Source of the DNA: Cellulomonas flavigena DSM 20109
GTDB lineage: Bacteria; Actinomycetota; Actinomycetes; Actinomycetales; Cellulomonadaceae
Direction: 5' to 3'
Assembly (NCBI RefSeq): GCF_000092865.1
Contig: NC_014151.1
Coordinates: forward strand, 1,364,001-1,428,000
DNA: 64,000 nucleotides
Shown here: positions 17,324-25,822 of the stretch, in pieces
Numbering within the stretch: position 1 is the stretch's first letter
Layout of the letters: the number at the start of each line of letters is the position of its first letter
The notes under the pieces: model-generated
The model's input: only the letters and a program-made list of their open reading frames with translations
The model's database searches: none
Told to the model about the DNA's origin: nothing
Program-made: the position numbers and the translations under genes

Positions 17324-18688
17324 TCCGTGCCTGCCTGGCACTGCTGCCGGGAGGATCGTCGCCTGGGCCAGGACGGCCTTGACGATGGCGACCTGGCGGG
17401 AGAATGCCAGCCCGTCCCACTGCGCACGCAGCTCGTCGCCCCGCCCGAGATACGGCGCGACGGCATCGCGATGCGTCACGCGGTAGAACTCGGCCCGGCT
17501 CGCCTCGAGGCGGGACTCAATCCGACCTCGGGCCTTGAGCCACTCGGCCTTGGACACCTCACCGTCGGCCCACATCGTGGCCAGGTCGTCCAACTGGTCC
17601 GTGTCGGCCTTGATCGCCTCGCCCAGGGCTCGGGCGCGCTCGTCGTTGTCCCCATCGCCGGTCAGGACCTCGTCCATCACCGGTGAGTCCAACCGGTACA
17701 GCACGGCCTCGGTGACGAACCGCTCCAGCATCTCGGCGTAGATGAACACCCCGCCGCACCCTCGATGGTCCGGACCCATCGCGCACCCGTACCGGCGCTT
17801 GCCGTCCTTGGGCGCTGAGCGCAGCGGGCTGCCGCACTTGCCGCACCGCAGCATCCCGGTCAACAGGTACCGGCGCGCGGACCGGTTGGTGCGCCGCGCG
17901 GGGTCAAGCAGCAACCGGCGCAGCCGCTCCCCGTCCTCGGGGGTGATGATCGGCTCCCACGTCGCCTTGCCGATCACCTGCCCCTGGTGCACCCGCATCC
18001 CCCACGCGCGGGGGTTGGTCAGCAGCTGTCGAACGGTGGTGGTGCGCCACTCGTTGCCGCCGACCGTCCGCACGCCGCTGTCCTGCAACCAGGTGGAGAG
18101 CGAGATCAGGGTCTCCCCGGCCAGTGCCCGCGCCGCCAACTCCCGCACCACCGGGGCCTCGGCGGGGTGGTGGGTCACCCGGTCATCCAGGAATCCGAAC
18201 GGGCGCGGGCCTCCCATCATGGGACGGCCCGACTCAGCGATCTCCAGCGCCTTGCGTCGGCCTCGTCGCCGCTTGGCGTCGGACTCGCTCGCGGCGAACG
18301 CCGCCACCACCCGCGCCACGAGCAGCCCGTCACCCTTGGCCAGGTCCACGTCCCCGGACAGCGTGACCACGTCCTGCACCCCGGCGCGTGTGCACACCTC
18401 GACGAACCGCTCAAACTCGATAGGGCGGCGGTGCAGGCGGTCCATGTGCCAGACGACCACGGCATCTCGCCGTCCCTCGGCCAGGTCGGCGAGCATCCGG
18501 TCGTAGGACGGCCGCACCTTGCCGGAGTAGGCCGACGAGTCATCGTCGATGTACTCCTCGGCCACGGTCCACCCTCGACGCGCCGCCTCGGCGCGGCAGT
18601 CAGCCAACTGACGTCGCACGCCGAGCTCTTCGCCGGACCGGTCCTGCGAGATCCGGGCGTAGACCGCCACCGCCGTGCGCTTCGTCAT
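17285..18688 (-). CDS. Large serine recombinase (site-specific integrase)
   Basis: The 467-residue protein has the serine-resolvase catalytic domain (about 5-150) with the nucleophile in VYARISQDRSG, the supporting Arg pattern in VVWHMDRLHRRPIE, then the recombinase domain (about 165-270; GGPRPFGFLDD, LLTNPRAWGMRV) and a zinc ribbon (CGKCGSPL followed by YGC and GCGG). A coiled-coil segment (about 340-410) follows, as in phage-type integrases that control directionality. The start is only 21 bases from the att core at the right end, so its promoter must lie outside the integrated element or across the circular junction. Confidence 0.95.
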   Translation of the reverse strand: MTKRTAVAVYARISQDRSGEELGVRRQLADCRAEAARRGWTVAEEYIDDDSSAYSGKVRPSYDRMLADLAEGRRDAVVVWHMDRLHRRPIEFERFVEVCTRAGVQDVVTLSGDVDLAKGDGLLVARVVAAFAASESDAKRRRGRRKALEIAESGRPMMGGPRPFGFLDDRVTHHPAEAPVVRELAARALAGETLISLSTWLQDSGVRTVGGNEWRTTTVRQLLTNPRAWGMRVHQGQVIGKATWEPIITPEDGERLRRLLLDPARRTNRSARRYLLTGMLRCGKCGSPLRSAPKDGKRRYGCAMGPDHRGCGGVFIYAEMLERFVTEAVLYRLDSPVMDEVLTGDGDNDERARALGEAIKADTDQLDDLATMWADGEVSKAEWLKARGRIESRLEASRAEFYRVTHRDAVAPYLGRGDELRAQWDGLAFSRQVAIVKAVLAQATILPAAVPGRHGLDPERVEPEWRL

Positions 18689-18709
18689 GGGGGCAGACTA
18701 GCAACACGT

Positions 18710-18715
18710 CGGCAA
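18710..18715 (+). other. attR core (CGGCAA)
   Basis: This is the right-hand copy of the 6-bp core shared with 13493-13498. In the excised circle the core would be flanked by GTCGG and CCGAC arms (GTCGGCAACCCGAC) and by two GACTAGC heptamers, as expected of an attP site. Confidence 0.7.
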
Positions 18716-19319
18716 GACGACGATGCGCAACGCGCTCGCCGGCGCGGTGCCCCCGCGCGAGCGGGTCGTCAGCTGCGAGGAGGTCTTCGAGCTGCGACCG
18801 GCGGTGCGCGACTGGGTCGCCATGCAGACGCGGCAGCCCAACCTCGAGGGCACCGGCGAGATCACGTTGCGTCGGCTCGTCAAGGAGGCCCTGCGCATGC
18901 GACCCGACCGTCTCCTGGTCGGGGAGGTGCGCGAGGCCGAGGCGCTCGACCTGCTCATCGCGCTCAACAGCGGCGTGCCCGCCATGTGCACCCTCCACGC
19001 CAGCTCGGCGCGCGAGGCCCTCGTCAAGCTGTGCACGCTGCCGCTGCTGGCGGGCGAGAACATCTCCGACCGCTTCGTCGTGCCCACCGTCGCGTCGTCG
19101 GTCGACCTCGTCGTGCACCTCGAGCTCGACGCGCGCGGCCGGCGCCGCACGCGCGAGATCGTGGCCGTCCCCGGGCGGGTCGAGGCCGGCGTCGTGGAGA
19201 CCGCCGACCTGTTCACGACGCGCGGCGGGTTCCTCGTGCGCGGTGACGGCTTCCCACCGCACGTCGAGCGCTTCGCTCGCGCGGGCGTCGACCTCGCGTC
19301 CCTCCTGCGGCAGGCCTGA
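18716..19319 (+). pseudogene. cpaF: cpaF/tadA-type pilus ATPase, 3' part
   Basis: This is the C-terminal half of the Tad pilus ATPase. It resumes at the third base of the P-loop Lys codon and continues through the ASP-type segment (CEEVFELRP), the QTRQPNLEGTGEITLRRLVKEALRM-type region, Walker B (DRLLVGEVREAEALDLL) and the His box (MCTLHAS). A TAG from the element (18699-18701) closes the frame just upstream. An internal ATG at 18723 could give a 198-residue fragment lacking the P-loop, which would not be an active ATPase. It ends two bases before the GTG of tadB. Confidence 0.92.
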
Positions 19320-19320
19320 C

Positions 19321-20181
19321 GTGGGCGTCGTCGTCGGACTCCTCCTCGGGGCCGGGCTCGCGTGCGTGTGGTGGGCCTGGTGGCCGCTCGCCGCCGCGGG
19401 CGACGAGCGACGCGACGGCTGGTCGGCACGCGTGCACGACACGCTGACCCAGGCCGAGGTCACCGGAGTGACGCCCGGCGGCCTCCTGGCGGTGAGCGGG
19501 CTCGTCGGGCTCGTCGTCGCGGCCGTCGCGTTCCTCGTCGTGCCCGTGCCCGCCGTCAGCCTGTGCTTCGGCGGCTTCGCCGCGGGCGCGCCGTGGGCGC
19601 TGGTGCAGGGACGCGCCCGGCGCCGCCTCGCGAGCACGCGCGAGCTGTGGCCCGACGTGGTCGACCACCTCGCGTCCGGCGTCCGCGCCGGCCTCTCCCT
19701 CCCGGAGGCCGTCGCACAGCTCGGGGACCGCGGCCCGGCCGAGCTGCGGGCGCCCTTCCGGGCCTTCGCCGAGGACTACCGCGCGACCGGTCGCTTCACC
19801 GACAGCCTCGATGCGCTCAAGGACCGCCTCGCCGATCCCGTGGCCGACCGCATCATCGAGGCGCTGCGGCTGACACGGGACGTCGGCGGGACGGATCTCG
19901 GCCGGCTCCTGCGGACCCTGTCGACGTTCCTCCGCGACGACCTGCGCACGCGCGGCGAGCTCGAGGCCCGGCAGAGCTGGACGGTGTACGCGGCTCGCAT
20001 GGCCGTCGCCGCCCCGTGGGTCGTGCTCGCGATGCTCGCGACCCGGCCGGAGGCCATCCGCGCCTACGACTCCCCGGCCGGCGCCGCGGTCCTCCTCGCA
20101 GGCGCCGCGAGCTCGGTGGCGGCCTACCGGCTCATGCTGCGCGTCGCGCGGCTGCCCGACGACCCGCGGGTGCTGCGGTGA
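19321..20181 (+). CDS. tadB: TadB-type pilus inner-membrane protein (T2SSF domain)
   Basis: The 286-residue protein has hydrophobic segments near the N-terminus (GVVVGLLLGAGLACVWWAWW), around residues 55-95, and two at the C-terminus, flanking a cytoplasmic T2SSF/GspF domain (about 115-235; DHLASGVRAGLSLPEAV, TDLGRLLRTLSTFLRDDLRTRGELEARQSW). It forms the membrane platform on which the ATPase CpaF assembles Flp pili. The GTG start lies one base after the cpaF stop. With cpaF broken, its function is probably blocked. Confidence 0.9.
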   Translation: MGVVVGLLLGAGLACVWWAWWPLAAAGDERRDGWSARVHDTLTQAEVTGVTPGGLLAVSGLVGLVVAAVAFLVVPVPAVSLCFGGFAAGAPWALVQGRARRRLASTRELWPDVVDHLASGVRAGLSLPEAVAQLGDRGPAELRAPFRAFAEDYRATGRFTDSLDALKDRLADPVADRIIEALRLTRDVGGTDLGRLLRTLSTFLRDDLRTRGELEARQSWTVYAARMAVAAPWVVLAMLATRPEAIRAYDSPAGAAVLLAGAASSVAAYRLMLRVARLPDDPRVLR

Positions 20182-21107
20182 ACCCGGCGGTGGTCGGCGC
20201 GCTCGTCGGCCTGCTGGGGGGTGCGGGCCTGGTCCTCGTGCTGCTGCGGCTCCGGGCGCGCCGGATCACGCTCGAGCAGCGTGTCGGCCCGTACCTGCGC
20301 ACACGCGGTACGTCGGCGCTGCTGCGCACCGACGTGCCGCGGGGCCCGTGGGGCACGGTGGAGCGGCTCGTCGCGCCGTTCCTGGCGGACGGGGTGCGTC
20401 TCGTCGCGCGCATCGGCTCGCCGGCGGCGGACCTGCGGCACCGCCTCGTGCGCGCCGGACGGACCGAGACCGTGGAGCAGTTCCGCGCGCAGCAGGTGGT
20501 GGGCGGCGTCGTCGGGCTCGCGGGCGGGCTGCTGCTGGCCGTGCTCCTCGCGGCGACCCGGGGCGGTGCCCTCGTGCCGCTCGTCGCCCTCGTGGTCGTC
20601 GTCGGCGTCGTCGGCGCCCTCGCACCCGACTGGTACCTCGGCCGCCAGGTGGCGCGACGCGAGGCGCGGCTGCTCGCGGAGATGCCGACCGTCACCGAGC
20701 TGCTCGCTCTCGCCGTCAGCGCGGGGGAGGGGGCGACGGGCGCCCTCGAGCGTGTGGTGCGGCAGACCCGGGGCGAGCTGGCCGACGAGCTCGCGCGCAC
20801 CCTCGCGGAGGCCCGGGCCGGCGCACCGCTCACGACCGCGCTCCAGACGCTGGCGGACCGCACCGGGCTGCCCGCGTTGGCGCGCTTCGCCGAGGGCGTC
20901 GCGGTGGCGGTCGAGCGCGGCTCGCCGCTGGCGGACGTGCTCCGCGCCCAGGCGCAGGACGTGCGCGAGGAGGGGCGCCGCGCGCTCATGCAGACCGGTG
21001 GGCGCAAGGAGGTGCTCATGATGGTCCCGGTGGTGTTCCTCATCCTCCCGGTGACCGTCCTGTTCGCCGTCTTCCCCAGCGTGGTGGTCCTGCGGGTGGG
21101 GCTGTGA
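20178..21107 (+). CDS. tadC: TadC-type pilus inner-membrane protein (T2SSF domain)
   Basis: The 309-residue protein is the second GspF-like platform component. It has an N-terminal membrane helix, two central helices (about 95-145), a T2SSF domain (about 165-275; EMPTVTELLALAVSAGEG, TLAEARAGAPLTTALQTLADRTGLPAL) and a C-terminal helix (VVFLILPVTVLFAVFP). GTGA at 20178-20181 overlaps the tadB stop by 4 bases. Confidence 0.9.
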   Translation: MNPAVVGALVGLLGGAGLVLVLLRLRARRITLEQRVGPYLRTRGTSALLRTDVPRGPWGTVERLVAPFLADGVRLVARIGSPAADLRHRLVRAGRTETVEQFRAQQVVGGVVGLAGGLLLAVLLAATRGGALVPLVALVVVVGVVGALAPDWYLGRQVARREARLLAEMPTVTELLALAVSAGEGATGALERVVRQTRGELADELARTLAEARAGAPLTTALQTLADRTGLPALARFAEGVAVAVERGSPLADVLRAQAQDVREEGRRALMQTGGRKEVLMMVPVVFLILPVTVLFAVFPSVVVLRVGL

Positions 21108-21170
21108 CCCCGGCCGCGCTGCACACGGGGGCGCCGACCGGCGCGCCCCGCACGACGACGGAGGTCGACG

Positions 21171-21374
21171 ATGAGCTACCTGACCAGGACGTGGTGCGCG
21201 CTCACCCAGCGCGTGGCGACGACGGACCGCGAGCGTGGCGACGTCCCCGGCTGGGTGCTCGTGACGCTCATGACCGCCGGGCTCGTCTCCGTGCTCTGGT
21301 TCGTCGCGGGCGAGGCGCTGCAGGAGCTCTTCGTCGAGTCCGTCCGCGGCGTCAGCCCGCGCTCCGGCGACTGA
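21171..21374 (+). CDS. Flp-pilin-like small protein
   Basis: The 67-residue protein has a charged N-terminus ending ERGDVPGW, then one hydrophobic segment (VLVTLMTAGLVSVLWFVAG). That matches the length and layout of Flp pilins, which are cut before a Glu-containing hydrophobic stretch; here the segment starts DVPGWVLVTLMTAG instead of the canonical G-x-x-x-x-EY. It could be the major pilin or a pilin-like accessory protein. The ATG has ACGGAGGTCGACG upstream (GGAGGT). Position inside the tad operon supports the assignment. Confidence 0.7.
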   Translation: MSYLTRTWCALTQRVATTDRERGDVPGWVLVTLMTAGLVSVLWFVAGEALQELFVESVRGVSPRSGD

Positions 21375-21748
21375 CCGAGCGGGAGCGGGGGTCGGCCGTC
21401 GTCGACTTCACGCTCGTCGGCGGCCTCGTCGTCGTCCTGTTCGCGTCGGTCCTGCAGGTCGCGCTCGTCCAGCACGTGCGCAACACGTGCGTCGACGCGG
21501 CCGCCGAGGGCGCGCGGTACGCCGCGCGGGTCGGCCGGACCCCCGAGGAGGGCGCCGGACGGACGATCGAGCTGCTGCGGGCCACCCTCTCGGAGAGGTA
21601 CGCGCAGGACGTCACCGCCCGCCGGGTCGACACCGGCGGGCTCGCGCTCGTCGAGGTGACCGTGCGAGTACCCCTGCCCGTCGTCGGGCTGCTCGGCCCC
21701 GGGGGAGTGATGGAGCTCGACGGGCACGCGCCCGTGGAGTGGCCGTGA
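21371..21748 (+). CDS. TadE-like minor pilin, probable CTG start
   Basis: The frame encodes ERERGSAVVDFTLVGGLVVVLF, the prepilin-like N-terminus of TadE proteins, then QVALVQHVRNTCVDAAAEGARYAARVG and a C-terminal beta segment. No ATG or GTG lies in a sensible place. CTG at 21371 forms CTGA with the stop of the pilin-like gene, the same 4-base coupling used by its neighbours, so it is the likely start (125 residues). TadE-type proteins are minor pilins that help pilus assembly. Confidence 0.75.
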   Translation: MTERERGSAVVDFTLVGGLVVVLFASVLQVALVQHVRNTCVDAAAEGARYAARVGRTPEEGAGRTIELLRATLSERYAQDVTARRVDTGGLALVEVTVRVPLPVVGLLGPGGVMELDGHAPVEWP

Positions 21749-22272
21749 CACCGGGAGCGGTGGTGACGGCGGCCGCGGTGGTCGGGAGGTGGCCGCTGCG
21801 TCGGGTCGTCGTGGCCGTGCGCGAGCGGGTGCGGACCCGCTGCGGCGACGACGCGGGCAGCGCGCTCGTCGAGTTCCTCGGGATCTCGCTCGTGCTGCTG
21901 GTGCCGACCGTCTACCTCGTCCTCGTGCTCGGCCGGGTCCAGGCCGCGACGTTCGCGGTCGAGGGTGCGGCCCGCGAGGCGGCCCGCGTGTACGTGGCAG
22001 CGGACGACGCCGAGCAGGGCGCGCAGCGCGCCCTCACGGCCGTGGGCGTCGCGCTCCTCGACCAGGGGTTCGACGACGACCCGGCGGACGCGCTCGACGT
22101 GCGCTGCTCCGCCGACCCGTGCCTGACCCCCGGCGCCGAGGTCGCGGCCACCGTGGAGGTCCGCGTGCCGCTGCCGTTCGTCCCGACGTTCGTCGGCGAC
22201 GTCGTGCCGCTCGAGGTCCCGGTGGCCGCCGAGCGCGTGGCGCCCGTCGACGCGTACCGGGCGGCGCGGTGA
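21745..22272 (+). CDS. TadE-family pilus protein
   Basis: The 175-residue protein has a basic N-terminus, then DDAGSALVEFLGISLVLLVPTVYLVLVLG, the TadE pseudopilin segment with the conserved Glu, followed by QAATFAVEGAAREAARVYV and a beta-rich C-terminus with one Cys pair (VRCSADPCLTPG). GTGA overlaps the previous stop. It is a second TadE-like component of the Tad pilus. Confidence 0.85.
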   Translation: MTPGAVVTAAAVVGRWPLRRVVVAVRERVRTRCGDDAGSALVEFLGISLVLLVPTVYLVLVLGRVQAATFAVEGAAREAARVYVAADDAEQGAQRALTAVGVALLDQGFDDDPADALDVRCSADPCLTPGAEVAATVEVRVPLPFVPTFVGDVVPLEVPVAAERVAPVDAYRAAR

Positions 22273-22739
22273 GCCGCGTCGTGAACCGGGCTCGGGGCCG
22301 AGGACGGGACGACGGCCAGATCATGGTGCTGTCGCTCGGCTTCGGCGTCCTCGCGCTGCTGCTCGTGCTCGTCGTGACCGCCGCGACCGGCGTGCACCTC
22401 GACCGCAAGCGGCTGCTGGCGCTCGCGGACCTCGCCGCGCTCGCCGCGGCCGACGAGGCGAGCACCACCTACTTCTCCGAGGAGGGCGCGCGCGCCCCCG
22501 GGGGCGTTCCCCTGACCGACGCGACCGTGCGCGCGGCGGTCGAGCGGTACGTTGCCGCGCACCCCGAGCCGGCGGCGCGCTGGGACGGTGTGCGGGTGCT
22601 CGAGGCGTCGACGCCCGACGGTCGGTCCGCCGTCGTCCGTCTGGGCGCCGTGACGCGTCCACCTCTGGTCACCTGGGTGATCGCTCCCTGGAGCGACGGG
22701 ATCGAGCTCGTCGTCGACGCGAACGCACGCGCGTCCTGA
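22269..22739 (+). CDS. TadG-like pilus assembly protein
   Basis: The 156-residue protein has an N-terminal DDGQIMVLSLGFGVLALLLVLVV segment, typical of the Flp pilus-assembly TadE/G-like family, with the following DRKRLLALADLAALAAADEA helix. The C-terminal half is short compared with full TadG proteins, which carry a von Willebrand domain; here only the anchoring module is present. GTGA overlaps the previous gene. It is the last gene of the tad operon in this window. Confidence 0.8.
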   Translation: MSRVVNRARGRGRDDGQIMVLSLGFGVLALLLVLVVTAATGVHLDRKRLLALADLAALAAADEASTTYFSEEGARAPGGVPLTDATVRAAVERYVAAHPEPAARWDGVRVLEASTPDGRSAVVRLGAVTRPPLVTWVIAPWSDGIELVVDANARAS

Positions 22740-22784
22740 CCCCGCGGTCGGTCCGCACCCGGGCGGCGACGAGGGACGGACCTC

Positions 22785-22812
22785 GGACGTCTCGCCCCGC
22801 CGGGGCGTGTCC
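22785..22812. terminator. Hairpin after the tad operon
   Basis: CGCCCC and GGGGCG pair around GCC, with outer GGAC/GTCC arms. It lies 46 bases after the TadG-like stop and before the universal stress gene. Confidence 0.5.
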
Positions 22813-22877
22813 GCCTTGTCCTGCCGGCCCGGCGGCGGGACGATCGGGCTCGTCGGACGAGCGTCGAGGAGGACGCC

Positions 22878-23762
22878 ATGGACGGTCACGTGGTCGTGGG
22901 GTACGACGGGTCACCGGAGGCCGTCGCGGCCGTGCGCTGGGCCGCAGGGTCGGCGCGACGGCTCGGTCTGCCGCTGCAGGTCGTGCATGTGTGGGGGGTC
23001 TCCGGCACGCTCGATGCGCCGCCGCTGAGCACGGCGTCGGCGTTCGTGCGCGCCGGGGCGCAGGAGGTCGCCGACGAGGGCGCGCAGGTCGCCCGCGACG
23101 CGGTGCCCGGGATCGAGGTCTCCGCCGTCCTCGAGGACGGGCCACCGGCGCGGGCGCTCGTCGAGCGCGCCGTCGGCGCCCGGCTGGTCGTGCTGGGCCG
23201 CCAGGGGTCCTCGCGCCTGTCCGGCGTGTTCATCGGCTCGGTCGCGCTGGGCACCGCCCAGCACGCGCCGTGCCCCGTCGTCGTGGTCCCGCGCACCGCG
23301 CTGGGCCGCGCGGCGACGGACCTCGTCGTGGTCGGCGTGGACGGCTCGCCGCACTCGCTCGGCGCCGTCGACGCCGCTGGGCGCTACGCGACGGGCGCGG
23401 GCGCGCGGCTGCGCGCCGTCGCGTGCTGGAACGTCGCCGCCCACGGTCGATCGCTCGCGGACTGGCTGCGTGAGCACCCCGAGGTGACACCCGTCGACCT
23501 CGCGGTGCGGCGTGCCGACGACGCGCTGGCCGCCGCCCAGGCGCTCCTCGCCGAGCGCTGGCCCGACGTCGAGGTCGAGACGCGCACGGAGGAGGGGCAC
23601 GCGGCGCACCTCCTGGCGCGGCACGCCGAGAAGGCCGACCTGCTCGTCGTCGGGACGCGCGGCCGGGGTGGTCTCGCCGGGCTCGTCCTCGGCTCCGTCA
23701 GCCAGTGGCTCGTCGGGCGCGCCGCCTGTCCGGTCCTCGTGACGCGCGCCGTGCCGGAGTGA
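22878..23762 (+). CDS. Tandem-domain universal stress protein (UspA family)
   Basis: The 294-residue protein is two UspA domains in tandem (about 1-140 and 148-290). Each starts with the Asp of the ATP site ([16 protein letters not shown]) and ends with the GxxGx9GS nucleotide loop ([15 protein letters not shown] and [15 protein letters not shown]). Both halves therefore look ATP-binding. Such proteins are induced in dormancy, hypoxia or stress and act in the cytoplasm. ATG with GAGGAGG upstream. Confidence 0.93.
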   Translation: MDGHVVVGYDGSPEAVAAVRWAAGSARRLGLPLQVVHVWGVSGTLDAPPLSTASAFVRAGAQEVADEGAQVARDAVPGIEVSAVLEDGPPARALVERAVGARLVVLGRQGSSRLSGVFIGSVALGTAQHAPCPVVVVPRTALGRAATDLVVVGVDGSPHSLGAVDAAGRYATGAGARLRAVACWNVAAHGRSLADWLREHPEVTPVDLAVRRADDALAAAQALLAERWPDVEVETRTEEGHAAHLLARHAEKADLLVVGTRGRGGLAGLVLGSVSQWLVGRAACPVLVTRAVPE

Positions 23763-23802
23763 CGCCCGGCGGGGGTGCGCGGAGCGGGTAGCCTCGTGGG
23801 TC

Positions 23803-24918
23803 GTGGCCACCACCGACTTCCCCGCCGAGCTCCGCCAGCTGCGCACGACCCTGGAGTCGATCGAGACGGTCAGCGACCCGACCGCGCTGCGCGCCAAGAT
23901 CGCCGAGCTGTCCGAGCAGGCCTCGGTCCCCAACCTCTGGGACGACCCCGAGGCCGCCCAGAAGGTGACGAGCGCGCTGTCCTCCGCGCAGTCGGAGCTC
24001 GAGCGCGTCGACAAGCTGCGCGGGCGCATCGACGACCTGGAGACGCTCGTCGAGATGGCCGCCGAGGAGGACGACGCCGACACGCTCGCCGAGGCCGAGG
24101 CCGAGCTCGTCGGCATCCGCAAGGACCTGGGCGAGCTCGAGATCCGCACGCTGCTCGCCGGTGAGTACGACGTGCGCGACGCGGTCGTGACGATCCGCGC
24201 CGGGGCCGGCGGCGTCGACGCCGCGGACTTCGCCGAGATGCTCCTGCGCATGTACCTGCGGTGGGCCGAGCGGCACGGCTACGCGACGTCCGTGCTCGAC
24301 ACGTCGTACGCCGAGGAGGCCGGGCTCAAGAGCGCCACGTTCGAGGTGAAGGCGCCCTACGCGTTCGGTCACCTGTCGGTCGAGGCCGGCACGCACCGCC
24401 TGGTGCGCATCTCGCCGTTCGACAACCAGGGGCGCCGGCAGACGTCGTTCGCGGCCGTCGAGGTCATCCCGCTCATCGAGCAGACCGACTCCGTCGAGAT
24501 CCCCGAGTCGGAGATCAAGGTCGACGTGTTCCGCTCGTCGGGACCCGGGGGGCAGTCCGTCAACACGACCGACTCCGCGGTGCGCATGACGCACATCCCC
24601 ACCGGCATCGTCGTGTCGATGCAGAACGAGAAGTCGCAGATCCAGAACCGGGCGGCGGCGCTGCGCGTCCTGCAGTCGCGCCTGCTCCTGGTGCGCCAGG
24701 AGGAGGAGCGGGCCGCCAAGAAGGAGCTCGCGGGCGACATCAAGGCGTCGTGGGGCGACCAGATGCGCTCGTACGTGCTCCAGCCCTACCAGATGGTCAA
24801 GGACCTGCGCACCGAGCACGAGGTCGGCAACCCTGCGTCGGTGTTCGACGGCGACATCGACGACTTCATCGAGGCGGGCGTGCGCTGGCGGCGCGCCCAG
24901 CAGCTCGAGGGCTCCTGA
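23803..24918 (+). CDS. prfB: Peptide chain release factor 2
   Basis: The 371-residue RF2 recognises UGA and UAA stop codons and triggers peptide release. The stop-codon tripeptide SPF is in [11 protein letters not shown], and the catalytic GGQ in [17 protein letters not shown]. The gene reads continuously from GTG at 23803, with no internal UGA, so the programmed frameshift that autoregulates RF2 in many bacteria is absent. Gene order prfB-ftsE-ftsX-peptidase-smpB is conserved in Actinobacteria. Confidence 0.97.
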   Translation: MATTDFPAELRQLRTTLESIETVSDPTALRAKIAELSEQASVPNLWDDPEAAQKVTSALSSAQSELERVDKLRGRIDDLETLVEMAAEEDDADTLAEAEAELVGIRKDLGELEIRTLLAGEYDVRDAVVTIRAGAGGVDAADFAEMLLRMYLRWAERHGYATSVLDTSYAEEAGLKSATFEVKAPYAFGHLSVEAGTHRLVRISPFDNQGRRQTSFAAVEVIPLIEQTDSVEIPESEIKVDVFRSSGPGGQSVNTTDSAVRMTHIPTGIVVSMQNEKSQIQNRAAALRVLQSRLLLVRQEEERAAKKELAGDIKASWGDQMRSYVLQPYQMVKDLRTEHEVGNPASVFDGDIDDFIEAGVRWRRAQQLEGS

Positions 24919-25120
24919 CGGCAGGTCACCGCCGTCCCGGACACCGGTCCGGGACGGACCGGGACGAGCCGGGCACGCACTACCGGGCCGGGTCGATTCA
25001 CAGCGCCCGGGGCGGCGTGTCCTGCCCACGTGCGGGTGACGGGGTTCCTACCCTCGTTGAGGCCCGCGGCCCGCGGGCGGACGTCGGCACACCCGGCGCC
25101 AGGACGAGGCGAGGTCGGTC

Positions 25121-25810
25121 GTGATCCGGTTCGAGAACGTGACGAAGGTCTACGCGCGTGGGGCACGCCCCGCGCTGGACCGGGTGTCCCTCGACGTCGA
25201 GCGCGGCGAGTTCGTCTTCCTCGTCGGGGCGTCCGGGTCCGGCAAGTCGACGTTCCTGCGGCTCGTGCTGCGCGAGGAGCGCGCGTCCGCCGGCAGGGTG
25301 TTCGTCGCGGGCAAGGAACTCGGCACGCTGTCGAGCTGGAAGGTGCCGCACCTGCGCCGGCAGATCGGCGCCGTCTGCCAGGACTTCCGCCTGCTGCCCA
25401 ACAAGACGGTCTTCGAGAACGTCGCGTTCGCGCTGCAGGTCATCGGCAAGCCGCGCCACCACATCCTCACCACGGTGCCCGACGTGCTCGACATGGTCGG
25501 CCTGGCGGGCAAGGAGAAGCGCCGCCCGCACGAGCTGTCCGGCGGCGAGCAGCAGCGCGTCGCCATCGCCCGCGCGTTCGTCAACCGGCCGTCGATCCTG
25601 CTGGCCGACGAACCGACCGGCAACCTCGACCCGACCACGTCCCTGGGGATCATGCGCCTGCTCGACCGGATCAACCGCACCGGCACGACCGTCGTGATGG
25701 CGACGCACGACGACGAGATCGTCGACCAGATGCGCAAGCGCGTCATCGAGCTGAGCACGGGCGAGATGGTGCGCGACCAGTCGCGCGGCGTCTACGGCTC
25801 GGACCGCTGA
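25121..25810 (+). CDS. ftsE: Cell-division ABC transporter ATPase FtsE
   Basis: The 229-residue ATPase has Walker [11 protein letters not shown], a Q-loop [11 protein letters not shown], the signature [15 protein letters not shown] and Walker [13 protein letters not shown]. With FtsX it forms a complex at the division site that uses ATP to activate periplasmic peptidoglycan hydrolases rather than to transport a solute. The GTG start has CGAGGTCGGTC upstream. The 202-bp gap before it (24919-25120) probably contains the promoter; no clear hexamers are evident. Confidence 0.96.
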   Translation: MIRFENVTKVYARGARPALDRVSLDVERGEFVFLVGASGSGKSTFLRLVLREERASAGRVFVAGKELGTLSSWKVPHLRRQIGAVCQDFRLLPNKTVFENVAFALQVIGKPRHHILTTVPDVLDMVGLAGKEKRRPHELSGGEQQRVAIARAFVNRPSILLADEPTGNLDPTTSLGIMRLLDRINRTGTTVVMATHDDEIVDQMRKRVIELSTGEMVRDQSRGVYGSDR

Positions 25811-25822
25811 GGGGGTCCGCAA

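Larger units (their letters stand above)
13499..18715. mobile_element. 5.2-kb integrative element with serine integrase, HUH Rep and defence cargo
   Basis: The element is bounded by CGGCAA cores and splits cpaF inside its P-loop. Gene order from the left end is SRA-HNH nuclease (minus), Abi-like protein (plus), HTH protein (plus), HUH-type replication initiator (plus), a 72-residue protein (plus) and a large serine integrase (minus) next to the right end. No conjugation translocase of FtsK/TraB type is present, so it looks like a mobilisable or plasmid-like rolling-circle integrative element rather than a full AICE. Base composition of the left cargo (about 13.6-15.6 kb) is visibly less GC-rich than the host, supporting acquisition by transfer. 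Confidence 0.9.

Noticed and set aside
18723..19319. A stand-alone functional ATPase from the 3' half of cpaF
   Set aside because: It lacks the P-loop Lys and the whole N-terminal domain, so it is a gene fragment rather than an enzyme.
23803..24918. Programmed frameshift in prfB
   Set aside because: The frame is continuous from GTG with no in-frame UGA near codon 25, so no frameshift is needed.
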